64,000 nt of DNA, from positions 47,879,869 through 47,943,868 of the forward strand of contig NC_046683.1 of NCBI RefSeq assembly GCF_009870125.1, given 5' to 3'. Made by a program: the position numbers and the translations under genes. Positions within the stretch are counted from its first letter, which is position 1; each line of letters begins with the position of its first letter. Below the pieces are notes generated by a model that had not been told where the DNA came from, searched no databases, and saw nothing but the letters and a program-made list of their open reading frames with translations. Source of the stretch: Drosophila pseudoobscura. Taxonomy: Eukaryota > Arthropoda > Insecta > Diptera > Drosophilidae. Shown here in pieces: positions 34,440 through 47,162 of this stretch.

Positions 34440-37400
34440 ATCCCCGACCAGCGCACCGTGGGGCCCTGCGACCTTGCCCCTTCCCCCCACCCCCTGGGGA
34501 GTGCCCTCCCAACCCACAATTGTCACTCTCGGATTAAATATAGAAAATCTCAAGTCTTATTTCTTTGTGTCTTGGAATTTATTTGGAATACAATTAAGAG
34601 AAAGGCCTTTAGTCCTCTGAGAGCACCTCTGAGAGACCCCTTCACCTGCTGGCGGATCTCTTAATATTCAGTTTGACATTAATGCCAATATTTGGGGCTG
34701 CCTTGACCATAAATCTTACCAAGGCTGCAATAAATTAAATTAAATTACATTTTATATAGATTTTTTTTTTTGTGGGCTGCCCAAAGACAATGTGGCCCCA
34801 GAAAAGAAGAGGAGGAACGGGAGGAAAAGGAGGACCAGGAGGAGCAGGCGGAGCAGGGGATGCAGGAGGCACAGGAGGCACAGGAGGAATATATATATAT
34901 GTATATATGGAGAAGAGCTTATCACGATCGGTGGACAAAAGGCACAGAGATTTTTGTCAGCTTGGCTTTACTTATAAATTATTTAAATGGAAAAATAAAG
35001 CATCGGCCTGGGCCGTGGACCTGGGCCGTGGACCTGGCCGTGGACCCAGACTGGACGCGGTCTGTTTGCAAATGCGGTCGAGTAGGAAATGTCATGCTGG
35101 AAAATGCAGTCTGTGGCTGGCCTCCGAGGTAGTAAAACACAAATTCACAAATCGAACATGAACAAAGCAAGAAATGATAAGATCACGATTGTTCCTCGGC
35201 CGTTCGAAAGTAGCAGGTTCCACTTTTCAGTGCTGTGCAGTGCTGTGCAGTGCAGTGCATCTCTTGTCCAAACCCCAACATTTAATTGCGAGCCACGTTC
35301 TGCACGAGTGGGGAAGTGGGGAGCGATCGATGGAGGACCGATCCGACGGCCCGACCGACTTGTGCCAGTTATGCTCACGTATGCAAAGGAAAAACTTTAT
35401 CTGACAGATTTGCGTGATAAGCCAGATCCAGCGTTGCCCCCCCCCCGGGCATGTGGATCGATCTGGCCGCGGGCTGCCGTGCCACCTCTGCCATGCCACA
35501 AATTGGCAGTGTGGCAGTCGGGGGCCTCTGCTGCTACACGCAAAGGGACGAACTGTGCGGCGACTCCGTTTGTGGCCAGCAATTGTTTGGCCTGCAATTG
35601 CTGTTGCTTTTGGGCCATTTAATGAGCCAAGAACTGGCTTTGGCCCAGCCAAATTGGCCTTCGAGTGTGAGTTAATATATGCAAGGGGCACAGGAGTCCC
35701 AGAGTCCACGAGTCCCAGAGTCCAAGAGTCCCAGAGTCCCAGATTCCCTGTGGAACGCATTTGGAGTTAGTTAGATCTGCCTCTCTCTGTGCCACTCTCT
35801 GTGCCGCTCTGTGCCTCTCTGTTCTGGCGTATGGAGGCTATTAATGAATCCCGCAAATAATGCCAGATTTAAGTGTGCTTCTCCAGCAATCAATGGCCAG
35901 AGATTTGCCACAGACTGAGAGCTGCACTTGTCCCTAGACTAGACTGAATGGTCGGTGCTTAGTTCTAGCGGAGGAGGAGTACCACCACGTGCAGAGCCCC
36001 GAAAACCTTGAACACTCATCCCGCGAAGGATCTGCAGACTGTTGGGGGGAGTGCTGACAGGCCACTGTCTGTAGGACACCTGGGATGACTCCGAGATCAT
36101 CTAAGCCCTGGAATATCTCCTGCCAGGCTCTCTCCTGGGCAAGGGCTTCCAGGTCCCAGGCATCACAGGAAGAAGCCCTTAACAGGATGCCTCTGAGATG
36201 ATGCCCCTGAAAGGCTGCCTCTAAGACGATGCCCCTCGAGGTCTTTCCCACCTCATAGACACTCCCGCGAGGGTTCATAAGGACCCTCCTGCCCTGTGCC
36301 TGTGCCGACACTCCTCCCAGACCCTTCCCTAAATCCATAATCAAACTTTTCCGCCATTTCTGCTTGCCGCTTGCACCACATACGAGTGTTACGGGTATTC
36401 CCCCCCCTCGACAACTGGAAGTGAGCAACTTTTGCTGTTCCTCGTGTTGTTCCAGCCTTCGATTCGTAATAGAGCTCCATTACTTAATGCCAAAGCTCCT
36501 TTCCGAGGCATTGACGATAAAAACAAAGTTTTCGGCTTGACTTGAAAATCTTCAAATCTTTATTTCCCCCCCAACCCCCGTTCCCCCCTCCTCTCTCCTT
36601 TGGCTGTGGCACACTTTCACCTAAAAGTTGACAAAAGTTCTCGGCAGTAACGAAATTGCAGCTAAAGGAGGAGAGGGGAGGGCAGGGCAGGGCAGGGCAG
36701 CAAAGTGGGACAAAGTATCCACAAAAGGGGGGCAGGGGCAGGGCAGGGGGGACTGTAAATGTCTATTCGAGTGTAGAATTTGATTGCAGTTGGAGAGTCG
36801 ATGATGAGCGTCTTTGGATTCGAAGCGATTGTCTTTTATGGTTTGGAAAATCAACTTTTCGCCATAAACGCTTCGATGCACTTCGGTGCAGGGTCTGCGG
36901 CGGGGGGGAGGGGAGGGAAGGTAAGGCTTAAAGTCTCACAGGCGTAAATTCACTTAAATTATGCGTAAAACTCCAAGTTTTGCTGAGTCACACGCGCATG
37001 GGGGACCCCCTTTCCCCAGCCCCCCCTTATATGACCCACATTCATACGCTCGAATTGATTTCCTATGCCCGGCTTTGGCAATCAGCGCAGGACCCAGGAC
37101 CCAGGACTCCCCCCCTCCCCACCCCCTGCCACCTCTTGGGGGCCGTATTTTTATTTGCTGTAAATCTGTAACGAAGGCACGCACTATTTTTCGGTATATT
37201 TATGCTGTGTTGGCTAGAACCCACATCCCCCCGCCCCCCCCGTCTAGTGGGGACCCTTTTTGATAATTTAATGCCTGTTTGAGTTAAGACAGCGGAATCC
37301 CTTTTGCCAGCCATGATTCCTCATGAGTTGTTTTCGGCTTTCGGCCACACATAAACTACGGTATTTAATTGGTTCGAAGCCTTTTGCCGGGACACGTTCG

Positions 37401-37619
37401 CTGGCTTTTGGGCGGCTTCTGTTTCTGCTTTCTTTCTTTTTTTTTTTTTGCATATTTAATGCAATTACCAAAAGGTTCTCCCCTTGGAATTGGCTCCCAA
37501 GGAAACCGGGATAGAAATTGATTTAGCTGACAGCCTGGACAGCATTTGAAATTGTGCAACGGTCAAACACCTTGGGCCGGGCCTATCGATGGGCCATAAA
37601 ACGCCGCCGTTCAGCGAGA
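34440..37619. other. Noncoding with one GC-rich open region
   Basis: Includes GGAGGA repeats (34805-34860), a GGGCCGTGGACCT repeat (35008-35045), a CAGTGCTGTG repeat (35228-35258), an AGTCC/CAGAGTCC array (35693-35745) and GGGCAG tracts (36676-36750). Positions 35934-36480 are unusually open on the minus strand in two overlapping frames; see findings. Confidence 0.4.
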
Positions 37620-37995
37620 GTGAAAAGGTCGTTGGGTTAACCGCAAGCGTGTAAATGGTGACCCCGATCAGAGCATCTACGAGGCCTAGGTGCTCTGAGG
37701 GTTACACCCAGAGAAAAAAGAAGGTGGAAAGTGTCAGAATTTGCAAGGAATTCTAAGAAATTGTAGAAAATTGTTATAAATTATAAAAAATTTAAGAAAT
37801 TTTATGAAAATATTTGACATAAATAAAATAAATTAATACAAATATTTTCTTATTAAAATATAATGAATTTTCCACAAATTACAATAAATTATATTTATTT
37901 TTAATCAGGAGTGAAAAGGTCGTTGGGTTAAACGCAAGCGCATAAATGGTGACCCCGATCAGAGAAAAGGGACGGTGGAAAGTGTACGAAATTTT
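37620..37995. repeat. Direct duplication around GTGAAAAGGTCGTTGGGTTA
   Basis: The ~60-bp block GTGAAAAGGTCGTTGGGTTA..CGCAAGCG..TAAATGGTGACCCCGATCAGAG occurs at 37620-37673 and again at 37911-37964, 291 bp apart. GGTGGAAAGTGT follows in both. The second copy lies inside the AT-rich island. Confidence 0.8.
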
Positions 37996-39411
37996 AAGAA
38001 ATTCTAAAAAATTGTATGAAATTTTTAAAAAATAATATAAACGAGGTGGAACGTTGTGAGTTGCTGCGGACACCGCAACTCTACGGTTATACCCGATACT
38101 AAGTCAGTATGGCTCTCCTCCGGCAGACGCCGCTAATATTAAACGACACGACAAAGAGTGCGTGCGAGAGAGACAGGAAATCAGGCTGAGCGTGACGTCG
38201 GGCGCTGCGTAGCCAATGAAAATTGATTTGTTCCTGTTGGCTATAAAAATGATCTGATCTGATCCAGATTCAGCAATCTCATAGATATGGTCATTATCTA
38301 TGATTCTGCGTTTCTAGTTTTCTCAAATCTGCAATATTGTGGATGCAACAGATTTTCGTCCTTTGTGGGGGCGGATGGGGGTGGGGCGAAATTCTGAGAT
38401 ATACGTTTTATAGTGACATCTAAAAGGAGTGTGTGTACCAAATTTGGTTACTCTAGCCTTAATAGTCTCTGAGATTTGTGGTTGCCTCAGATTTTCGTCC
38501 TTTGCGGGGGCGGAAGGGGGTGTGGCGAAATTTGGACAGGAAACGGTCAAGGTCCGATATCACAGGAGTGTGGATACCAAATTTGGTTGTTCTGGCTTTT
38601 ATAGGTTCTGAGATCCTTGAACTCATATTTTGCAATTGGCAAAACCGACCATGAAACCTGTGTGTTAGAGTGAGACAGAGCGAGAAAGAGTGAAATTGTT
38701 TTCGTGATTCTGGCTGTAATAATTATACGATCTGGTTCAGATTTTGCACTCTAGAAGATATAGTCATCTTCTACGATTCTGCGTTTTTAGTTTTCTCGTA
38801 TCGTCAAAATTGTGGATGCCACAGATTTTCGCCCTTTGTGGGGGCGGAAGTGGGCTGGGCAAAGTTTTGAAATATTTTTGGAGCAGTGACATATCACAGA
38901 AGTCTGGATCCAAAACATCGTTGCTCTAGCTCTTATAGTCTTTGAGCATTAGGCGCTGAAGGGGACGGACAGACGGACAGACGGACAGACGGACAGACGG
39001 ACGGACGGACAGACGGACAGACAGACATGGCTCAATCGACTCGGCTATTGATGCTGATCAAGAATATATATACTTTATAGGGTCGGAAACGATTCCTTCT
39101 GGACGTTACACACATCCACTTTTACCACAAATCTAATATACCCCAATACTCATTTTGAGTATCGGGTATAAAAATTTAAAGAAATTTTAGGAAAATATTT
39201 GGAATAAATAAAATAAATATATACAAATATTTTCTTTAAACTTTAAACTTTTTACAACCTACCATATATTATATATTATTTTTAATGGTTTATATTTCTA
39301 TTAAGTATTAAATACATTTGTATTTAAATCAAAGTGAATTCTTTGGTAAAAGATATTTATTCGAATATTCAATGGAAATATGGGTGTTTTCTTCTGGTTT
39401 CTCCGAGTGTA
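37703..39411. repeat. AT-rich island with inverted edges and a nested DINE-1-like insertion
   Basis: The left edge is TACACCCAGAGAAAAAAG (37703-37720). The right edge is TTTCTCCGAGTGTA (39398-39411), whose complement reads TACACTCGGAGAAA. The AT-rich arms share AAATTTTAAGAAATT-type sequence on both sides of the DINE-1-like element (for example about 37985 and 39174), as expected if the element landed inside an older island. Confidence 0.5.
38043..39171. mobile_element. DINE-1/INE-1-like Helentron-derived nonautonomous element, copy 1
   Basis: The 1129-bp unit begins GAGGTGGAACGTTGTGAGTTG. It has a 5' hairpin (GAGTTGC ... GCAACTC, 38058-38081) and 14-bp inverted repeats TTATACCCGATACT (38087-38100) and AGTATCGGGTATAA (39158-39171). 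A GGACAGAC/GGAC microsatellite core (about 38960-39030) is followed by ATGGCTCAATCGACTCGGC and a TATATATA stretch. A 3' hairpin lies at 39138-39169. This architecture (subterminal inverted repeats, GTCY microsatellite, conserved 3' block, terminal hairpin, no target duplication) is that described for DINE-1/INE-1 and mini-me elements mobilised by Helentrons. It encodes no protein. It is about 98% identical to the copy at 62731-63851. Confidence 0.8.
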
Positions 39412-40435
39412 TGAGTCCTTGACCTGGCTCAACCTGAACCAGTAAAAACTTGTAAAATATCACAGATAAACCATTGTGAGCCCTTAAAGAACGGTTTGGC
39501 CTCTGAGATACTGCCGTTAGTGCCACCTACAAGATTGTGAAAGGTGAAAGTGCGATCTCCATCTCGACGATAAAACCCAATTTACAGGCTATGCAAGATC
39601 CAAGCAAAACTAATTTCCAGCATCGGCGCTAATCTCAATTTAAACTTTTATTTTATTTAAATTTGATGCTTTTTCCGAAATTATTCTTTTTCCTGGCAGT
39701 GACAAACAAACGGGGGAGCGCCAGCGCCAGTGTATGTGTTGCCGCGAAATCTCAAAACAATCAAAGTGCCATGGGGGAGGGGGTGGGGGCCAGGAGGGAG
39801 CTGGAAAAAAAGGGACCAGAACTCAAATAATATCCCAGCTTCTGTTTCTGTTTCAGTTCGCGTGGGCGTTGATGTTTGCTCGGAGAAAACAACAGCAACA
39901 ACAGGAGGGAGAGAGAGAGAGAGAGCGAGGGGAGGGGGAGGGGGAAGTGGGGGAGAGAGGGAGCTCCAACTTTAGTGCGAAAACTTTTGCCACTTAACTT
40001 TTGTGGATGCATCAGCAGAGGGCGGCCAGGCAGGGGGCGGTGGGTGGGGGCAGTGCTGGAGGGAGTTCCAACCAATCCCCAGATTCCTTGACTCCACGGC
40101 ATCGGATTCGGATTCCGGGCCGACTCGCAAAGCAATTAAAATTATTGCCAGGCGCAAAAAAGTAATATTTTTCAAGTGTTAAATAAACACACTATAAAAA
40201 TGCCAAAGAACATTCTTGTGGGCCCACAGCGGGGCGCAAAAAAACGTCGACTCAATGATGTGCTCGAGATTTATTTACATATGCCCCCAAAAGACGCGCC
40301 AAGAAGAACTTTTTCCTTGGCCCCAAACAAGGAAGGGGCGAAAAAGGGGAGAAGGGAGTGGCCGGGAAGGCAGTGCAATCCTTTCAATTTAAATTGAATC
40401 CTATAAAGAATTTTTCACTCTATCACTTTAAAGTT
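39412..40435. other. Noncoding
   Basis: G-rich and GA-rich tracts (39770-39800, 39908-39960) but no gene. Confidence 0.5.
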
Positions 40436-40439
40436 AAAA

Positions 40440-41000
40440 AATACTAAGGGAATCCATAAAAATTAAATTAACAAATTCATTCAAAATAAAAAAAAAATTA
40501 AAATAATAAAACAGATATATATAAATAATAGAGCAAATAAATATAAATAATAGAACAAATAAATAAAAATAATAGAACAATTAATATAAATAATATAAGA
40601 AATATAATAAATAAAAAATAATAGAACAAATAAATAAAAATAATAGAACAAATAAATAAAAATAATAGAACAAATAAATAAAAAAATAATATAACAAAGA
40701 AATACAAAATAATAGAGCAAATAAATTAAAATAATAGAACAAAGAAATAAAAAAGAATAGAGCAAATAAATAAAAATAATAGAACAAATAAAAAAATAAA
40801 AGCAAATAAATAAAAATAATAGAAAAAAGAAATACAAAATATTAGAGCAGATAAATTAAAATAAATAAAAATATTAGAGCAAATAAATAAAAATAATAGA
40901 ACAAATAAATAAAAATAATAGAGCAATAAATAAATAATAAATAAAAATCGTAGAACAAATAATTAAAATTTAAAAAGTAATCAACAATTTTGTAGAAACA
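40440..41000. repeat. AT-rich island built on a ~22-bp AATAGAACAAATAAATAAAA unit
   Basis: About 20 imperfect units of AATAGAACAAATAAATAAAAAT between 40500 and 40960. Minus-strand frames encode only Leu/Phe/Ile/Tyr-rich repeats. Confidence 0.75.
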
Positions 41001-42580
41001 ATTTTAGGTATAAGATGCTTTATAAATGTTAATTATATTTATTAGATTTAAGTAAATAAATCTCTACACAGATTCCATAAGTGTAAACTTGTAGCGCTAG
41101 GATAAAGGAGAAGAATAAATAAATATGCCACAAAGACGCAAAGACGTGCTTACGATTTATTGAACACCACACAATACGGGCAGAGATTCATCAGACGGGA
41201 TGCCAAAAGATGAGTTTAACCGAAATCGATTTAGTTGCAGCCCAGCCCCGCCCCCGCCCCACAGCCACTGGCCCAAGGCCCTGGCTAAGTTAACCATAAA
41301 ATTGCACACAAATTGCATCAAATATTTAGTTGACCAGGCCGGGACCTAGGCAAATAGCAAATACCAGAGACCATAGACCAGAGAGCAGACAGCAGAGACG
41401 GCAGACGGCAGACAGCAGGTACAACCGAGCCTCAGCCAATAAATAAACAGCAAATATTTTATGCAAATTTTCAATTTAACACAACATTAAATGCTCACAC
41501 ACACACACACACACAAGCAGGCTCTCTGTATCTGCCGGCATCTCAGTGCCGTGGCTGGGAAACACTTGTATGGCTCCAAATGGCCATAAACCGCATGCGA
41601 ATCTATAGAACGTTGCAACATTTTGTGGTAATTTTCATAATTTACACACAGACACAGCACGGCCCATTCAAATATTATTTGACTGCGGGAAATTACAGAG
41701 AAATATTATAGACCTGGCCCCAAAACAATATTAAGTTGGAAATCATTGAACGTAATTTGTTTGTTTGCTTGGCAGCACTTGATAGGCGTCAAAATCAATG
41801 TATTGATAGACTCTGATAGATAGATACATACCTTCGCCCTCGAAATGCAATTATTTGACAAATTGCCAAGCGGCTTACACACATCTCTGAGCCTCTCGTG
41901 TACTTCAATAAATCATCAAAGGGCATTTCGGGGAAGGGGGGCCGCTCAACTGGGGTCAACTATGATTCACCAAAGTGCAAAAGTGTTTGATTGCCTTTGA
42001 GCTGGAGGCAAACTTTCGCCAAGAGCCTAATATCAATTTAATAAAATCTACTTATTTACCCAGAGACGGAGCCAGCCACAGCCTCATTAACTGCTGTTAA
42101 AAAGGGAGCCCAGCCCCTGCCCCAACCCCTGCCCCGGCCACCTCTATCAAATGAAAAACTTTTGCCCTGATTCTAATAAACTTTGCCTACAAAGATGAGG
42201 CATCTTTGGCTCATTTTCCACTCATTTTGGCATATTTACGCTAGGTGACAGGCCCATGATTAATACGGCCCGAGGTTGGGGGGGCAGCCAGTCAAAAGGT
42301 GCCTGGTATGTCATTAACCTACCCCCCCACGCCCACCCCCACCCTTCCACACACACAGCCCGCACAAAGTTTCCAATGAAACTTTCGTTTTACTTTCCAA
42401 AAATTGACATTGACCAGAACTGTTGCCCCTCCCCACCCCCGCCCCCACCGCAAAAAAAAACCCCATTTCTCGGTAGATTGTAATTTAAGATTTGCGGAGG
42501 CAAACTAAAACTTCGTTTGACAACTGGAACGGGGGTGCTGGGACGACCCTTTGATGCCCTGTAAACGAAGGCCGAAGAAG
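41001..42580. other. Noncoding
   Basis: No gene seen. An AC run lies at 41497-41514, a GCAGACGGCAGACAGCAG repeat at 41390-41417, and C-rich tracts near 42321-42345 and 42428-42450. Confidence 0.5.
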
Positions 42581-43670
42581 GCTATTTTTGTTGTCTTTTG
42601 AATTGATTCATTTATTTTAGATTTTAATTTTCGATTGAGATATTTTTTTCTTTTTTTTATATATATATTTATATTTTTTTTTTCATTAGACCATTTCTCG
42701 TACAAAAAAAATACAATTAACCCATGCTTATAAAAATAGCTGATCTTATGGAAAATTGTTGAATTTAATGGATAAAATTATTGTTCGGCGATAAGCCATG
42801 GAAAACCCTCAAGTTCGGTCCTGTATATAGTATTTTTCTTTTCTTTTAAATTAATTAATTAATGAATTAAATATTTTTTAAAATTTTATATATTTGTTTT
42901 TGATGTATTTTAAATTAATTAATTAATTTATTTTAGATTTTTATTTTTTATTTATATACTCTTTTTAAGTTTTTCATACTTCACCGAATAATTGTAGACG
43001 ATTTTTTGTTTAAAAAATTGTAAAAATTGATTAAAAAAAAATTTGCTAATTTTAGGGAAAATTGTTTAATTTAATGGATAAAATTATTTTTCTTACAAAA
43101 ATCGCGATAGAAAACCCTGAAGTCCGGTACTGTATTTTTATACGTTTTTTTTCTTTTGCTTTGAATTAATTAATTATTTCCTTTATTATTTACTACATTT
43201 TATATAAATTTATTTTTGTTGTCTTTTGAATTGATTCATTTATTTAAAATTTGTATTTTCGATTGAGATTCTTTTTTCTTTGTTTTTATATATAATTTTT
43301 TTTAATCTTTAGACGATTTTTCGTTTAAAAAATTGCACAAAATATACAATAAAGTCACGCTTATAAAATTATCCAATCTTATGGGAAATTGTTAAATTGA
43401 AAGGATAACATTATTATTCCTATAAAAATCTAAAAAAAAATACAATTTTTGGTTGAAAAAAATATAATTAAAATTTTCGAATCTTATAGAAAATTGTTTA
43501 ATTTAATGGATACAATTATTTTTCCAAAGCAACCAAGTCCGGTACGGTATATTTTTGTTTTTTCTTTTAAATTAAATGATTTATTTCAAATATTTATATT
43601 GGACTTTTATTAATTGTATTTATTTATAAAATACAATATTTTGTCGTATATTTTGCCACTAAATGGTTCA
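42581..43670. repeat. AT-rich island with ~310-bp degenerate units
   Basis: GAAAATTGTTTAATTTAATG followed by GATAAAATTATT recurs at about 42752, 43059, 43384 (decayed) and 43489. Each is followed, except the third, by AAGTCCGGTACTGTAT-type sequence. TTTTTGTTGTCTTTTGAATT recurs at about 42585 and 43212. Spacings are about 307, 325 and 105 bp. Confidence 0.7.
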
Positions 43671-46600
43671 AGTATTAACTGAAAAATCCCTGGGACTCTA
43701 GAAAGTATGCTATCGTGTCGTTATCGTAAATGAACCTCATTTCGGGGGGCATTTTCAGAGACTGATGAACAAAGGAGTTTTCCGTGAAACCCTTTTCGGC
43801 CAACCTCAGAAGTATCCCGATGCTGTGGCGGTCACTCGGCCAGGGGGAAGGACAGGGGGGACAAAGAGGCGAGAGCATATTGTGCTTGCCCCTCTATCGA
43901 TTGACCGACTTAAGTAAATACCCTAATTTAAACCGCATGATTGATTGCTGCTCCACAAAGAAGGCGGCGAGTGGGGTGGTGGGGGCGGGAGAGGGGGGAA
44001 CTTTCAATATAAACAAAACCCGAATCCATCGCCCACACTTCACTTGAGTGTAGCCCCCAATTCCGGCGTCAAAGTTGTCGCCTTGCCCCGGATGGAAGAC
44101 CTTTCGGGTATGGGAGGGGGGCGGCTAAGGGGGAGGGGCTATGGGGATGACTGGCAAGAGGCAAGTCATCACGGACATTGCACTTTGGCTTTGACCATCA
44201 AGATTTTCGGGGCATTCGAGATGCGAGCCCTTTTTGGCAAAGGATTCTCGAAACGATTTGCTCGTTTCCTGCCCGGTTACGGGGGGGCCGGGGTACGGGG
44301 GGGCTGATGGGCTGATGGGTTGCTAGCAGCTCATTTATAAAATTTCCCATCTGGGTTGTTGCTGGCATTTTAAATTGAACAAAGCCTTCGGGGTCACATG
44401 CAGGATCTCCAGCAGGAAGCAGGATATACTCGTATATGAAAAATGAATGGCGCCTTGGCTGCGAGATAGGGAATGCCATTGGTAGAGAGGGGGGCACGGG
44501 CAGGGAAGTATCCTTTATGGTAATCCAAGATGATGCCCCTTTTTGCGGTTGACATGATTCACTTTAACGATAAACCAAAGATACCAGAAAGTCAGTCAAA
44601 GCCCAAAGTAGTTTGTGGGCTCCAAGACGGGCGAAAGGATTGCGCCGTGGGACTGCCGAGAGGACAAAGGACAACGAGAGGACTTGGCGGCGACAACTTG
44701 GCAGCTCTTTTGGCATATCATTTTGGCCATTTCTCCGCCTGTCCGCCTGTCCCTCTGTCTTCAGTCTTTTTTAAAGCAATTTTCAACGTTTGAATAAACA
44801 TTTCATTTAATTTGTGCGCAAACAAAAAATAATAAAATAAATAAGCAAAAAAACGAAACGAAACGAAAAGCGCACGGAACCGTACACTACGGCGGGGGGA
44901 GAGGGGTGAGGGGGGGGGCTGAGGGGGGTATCTAGGAGAGCGAAAACAATTTGCCCCATGGGCGCCAAACTTTACGTAAACACGTAATGCTCTTTACGTT
45001 GCCGTATCCACCGCACGCAATGCGGGCAAAAATTTTTGCAATAAGAAATTCAATTTTCAGCAACATTAGAGGCCAAAACTTGACTCCCGGCTACGTGTGC
45101 CACAGACAGAGACACAAAGAGACCGGCACTGAGAGCGAGAGAGAAATTACACAATTTCCCATTTTCCCCGCTCTCCCCCCCTCTCCCCTCTCTCCCTTTG
45201 TTTTCGCTTTGTGCGTGTGTTTTTCTACGGATAAATTGCACATTTTTTGGGTTACTTTTTCGCGCTGAAGTTTCAAATGCAAAGTGAATTTATTGCAGGC
45301 GTCCCTCCGGCCCCGCCCCGCCCCACCCTCCAGCCAGCCTGCTGCCCGCTGTTATCGATAAGGCTGGTCCTGGGCTATCGCAGGACTTGTAGAGGGGCTT
45401 TCCTAATTGTCAACGCTTTTTAATGGGCTTACAAGAGCTGCTTTATTGAGGATTCCTGGGGATCTCCTCTGCTCCTTAAATTCTTGGAAAATACGAAATT
45501 TCAACAAATTCCTTGAAAGGTGACAAATATTTGAATTTATTATGCAACTAATCAAGTATTTATTAGAAGGCCCCAAGGCCTGGGGATGCCACACTCGCTC
45601 TAGTCCTCCCCCACCCCCCGCCAACGCTCTAGAGGCCACCCTTTCACACACACTTTCACTTATTACAGTTTCCTGGTGTGCCCGTCGCCCCCCTTGGGAG
45701 GAGCTCTGCACGTGACCCACGACTCGGGTCACATTATCCCCCCCGTCCCCCGTCCCCAGAGGTAGCGTATCTTTTTCGGCTTATCTGCCGCTGCCGCTGC
45801 CGCTGCCTATGACGTGTCTCTGTGCCGTTAACTCGCGCGTGTCCCGCGTGTCCCGCGTGTGTGTGAGTCGAGAGAGTGTTTCACCTGTCAACAATATTTC
45901 ATGCCACTGTGCATTGTGCATTAGAATGCCGCCGCCGCCGCCGCCGTTGCCGTCGACGCTGACAACAGCTGCCCGTTCTCGCTGCCCCTGCCCCTGCCCC
46001 TGCCCCTGCCACAGCCCTTTCCACTGCACCGTGTCGCTTCCCTCGTTCCTTCCCCTGTTGCGACGCCTAGAAAAGTCATTCAGGTGGAACGACAGACTGC
46101 AACATTTACGCTTTTCGCCTCCTTTTGCAAAAACCTCTCCCTTGAACCTCTCTCCCCCTCTCTCCACCTCTCCCTCTGGACACACACACACACACATGGC
46201 TGTGCCTAATTTTGGGTTGCGTGCGGCGTCGCCTTCGACTTGCGTGCCACATAATAACTGTTTCTGTTTCTGTTTCAGTTTCGTGTTTGCAGCTCTACAG
46301 CTCTGCCACTGCCACTGCCTCTGCCTCTGCTTATCAGCCAAAAAGTGCCATGGCAACAACAACAACAACAACAACAAGTTGAAAACGCAATTTTCGGCTT
46401 TTGCATTACAGTTACTACCCCAAGGAGGCTGTCTCTCTCTCTCTCTCTCTCTTGCGCTCACTCTTCCCTTTGCTGTTCTCTGGCGTGTCCCTGAATGCGA
46501 GTACAATGCGAGTCATTTCAATGGGACCAGATGTGGGGAAATGATAATTATTGGATAACTACCTACATATGTACACACACACACACATACATACAGACAT

Positions 46601-46700
46601 ATATTAATGCATATGTTTGTATGTATGTATGTAAATATGATGATTATGTGCATACATTTTCGATATCGATTTATTTACTTTCATTGAAAATAAAAGTAAC
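43671..46700. other. Noncoding, with CT/GA-rich segment
   Basis: No gene is supported. A minus-strand frame of 67 codons at 43675-43878 looks moderately protein-like but has no recognisable motif. Positions 45780-46550 are rich in CTGCC, CCTCTC and CT repeats that keep frames open on both strands; I read that as low-complexity, possibly regulatory DNA. Confidence 0.45.
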
Positions 46701-47060
46701 TTCGACACTGCCTTCGGATGATAAAATATATATAAAAAAAATTATATACAATACAAAAAATATATATGTATATAAAAAATATCAAGAAGAGTGGTCCAAA
46801 ATTGGCCATGAATATACTCAAAATATTACAAAAAATAATCCAAAACGCCTAAGGGACACAATAAATAATAATGGCTATCATACAAAATATTAAATTAAGG
46901 TTTTTTTCTATATTAAGAAGTTATTTTTTAGTTATATACAAAAATACCAAATATTAAATTGCAATTTTTTTTGTAATTATATTTTCTCTATTAATTTAAA
47001 ACAAAATCTTTAACGGTTATTTTTTTATAATATTCTTTGCCTATTTACAAACTTATCCAT
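46700..47060. repeat. AT-rich stretch around the plus-strand Tc1 remnant
   Basis: A/T-rich DNA with ATATATAAAAAA-type runs. TACAAAATATTAAATT recurs about 70 bp apart (46881, and with changes near 46950). It is too decayed to define a unit. Confidence 0.4.
46777..46893 (+). pseudogene. Tc1-like transposase C-terminal remnant (plus strand)
   Basis: Thirty-eight codons ending in TAA encode QEEWSKIGHEYTQNITKNNP, then KRLRDTI and GYHTKY. This matches the C-terminal pattern of Tc1/mariner-superfamily transposases (EEW..I.PEY...LV.SMPRR...VI...G..TKY). The catalytic DDE domain is absent: upstream sequence is unrelated AT-rich DNA. Confidence 0.65.
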
Positions 47061-47162
47061 TTGTATTTTTTATTCAATAAAACAAACGAAATAGAAAAAG
47101 AAAAAATGGAAAAATGTGACACCTCAAAAGTCTGCGTACAAAACGGAATTTCTAAATTTGTA

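Noticed and set aside
38323..38929. Open frames inside the DINE-1-like elements (also 63011-63617)
   Set aside because: They are conserved between the copies only because the elements are about 98% identical. DINE-1-type elements are noncoding.
37703..39411. Possible autonomous transposon
   Set aside because: No transposase, helicase or reverse-transcriptase coding sequence is present in the island or the nested element.
45781..46558. Long frames on both strands (241 and 249 codons)
   Set aside because: Both strands are open because of CTGCC, CCTCTC, GCCGCC and AACAAC repeats. The translations are low-complexity.
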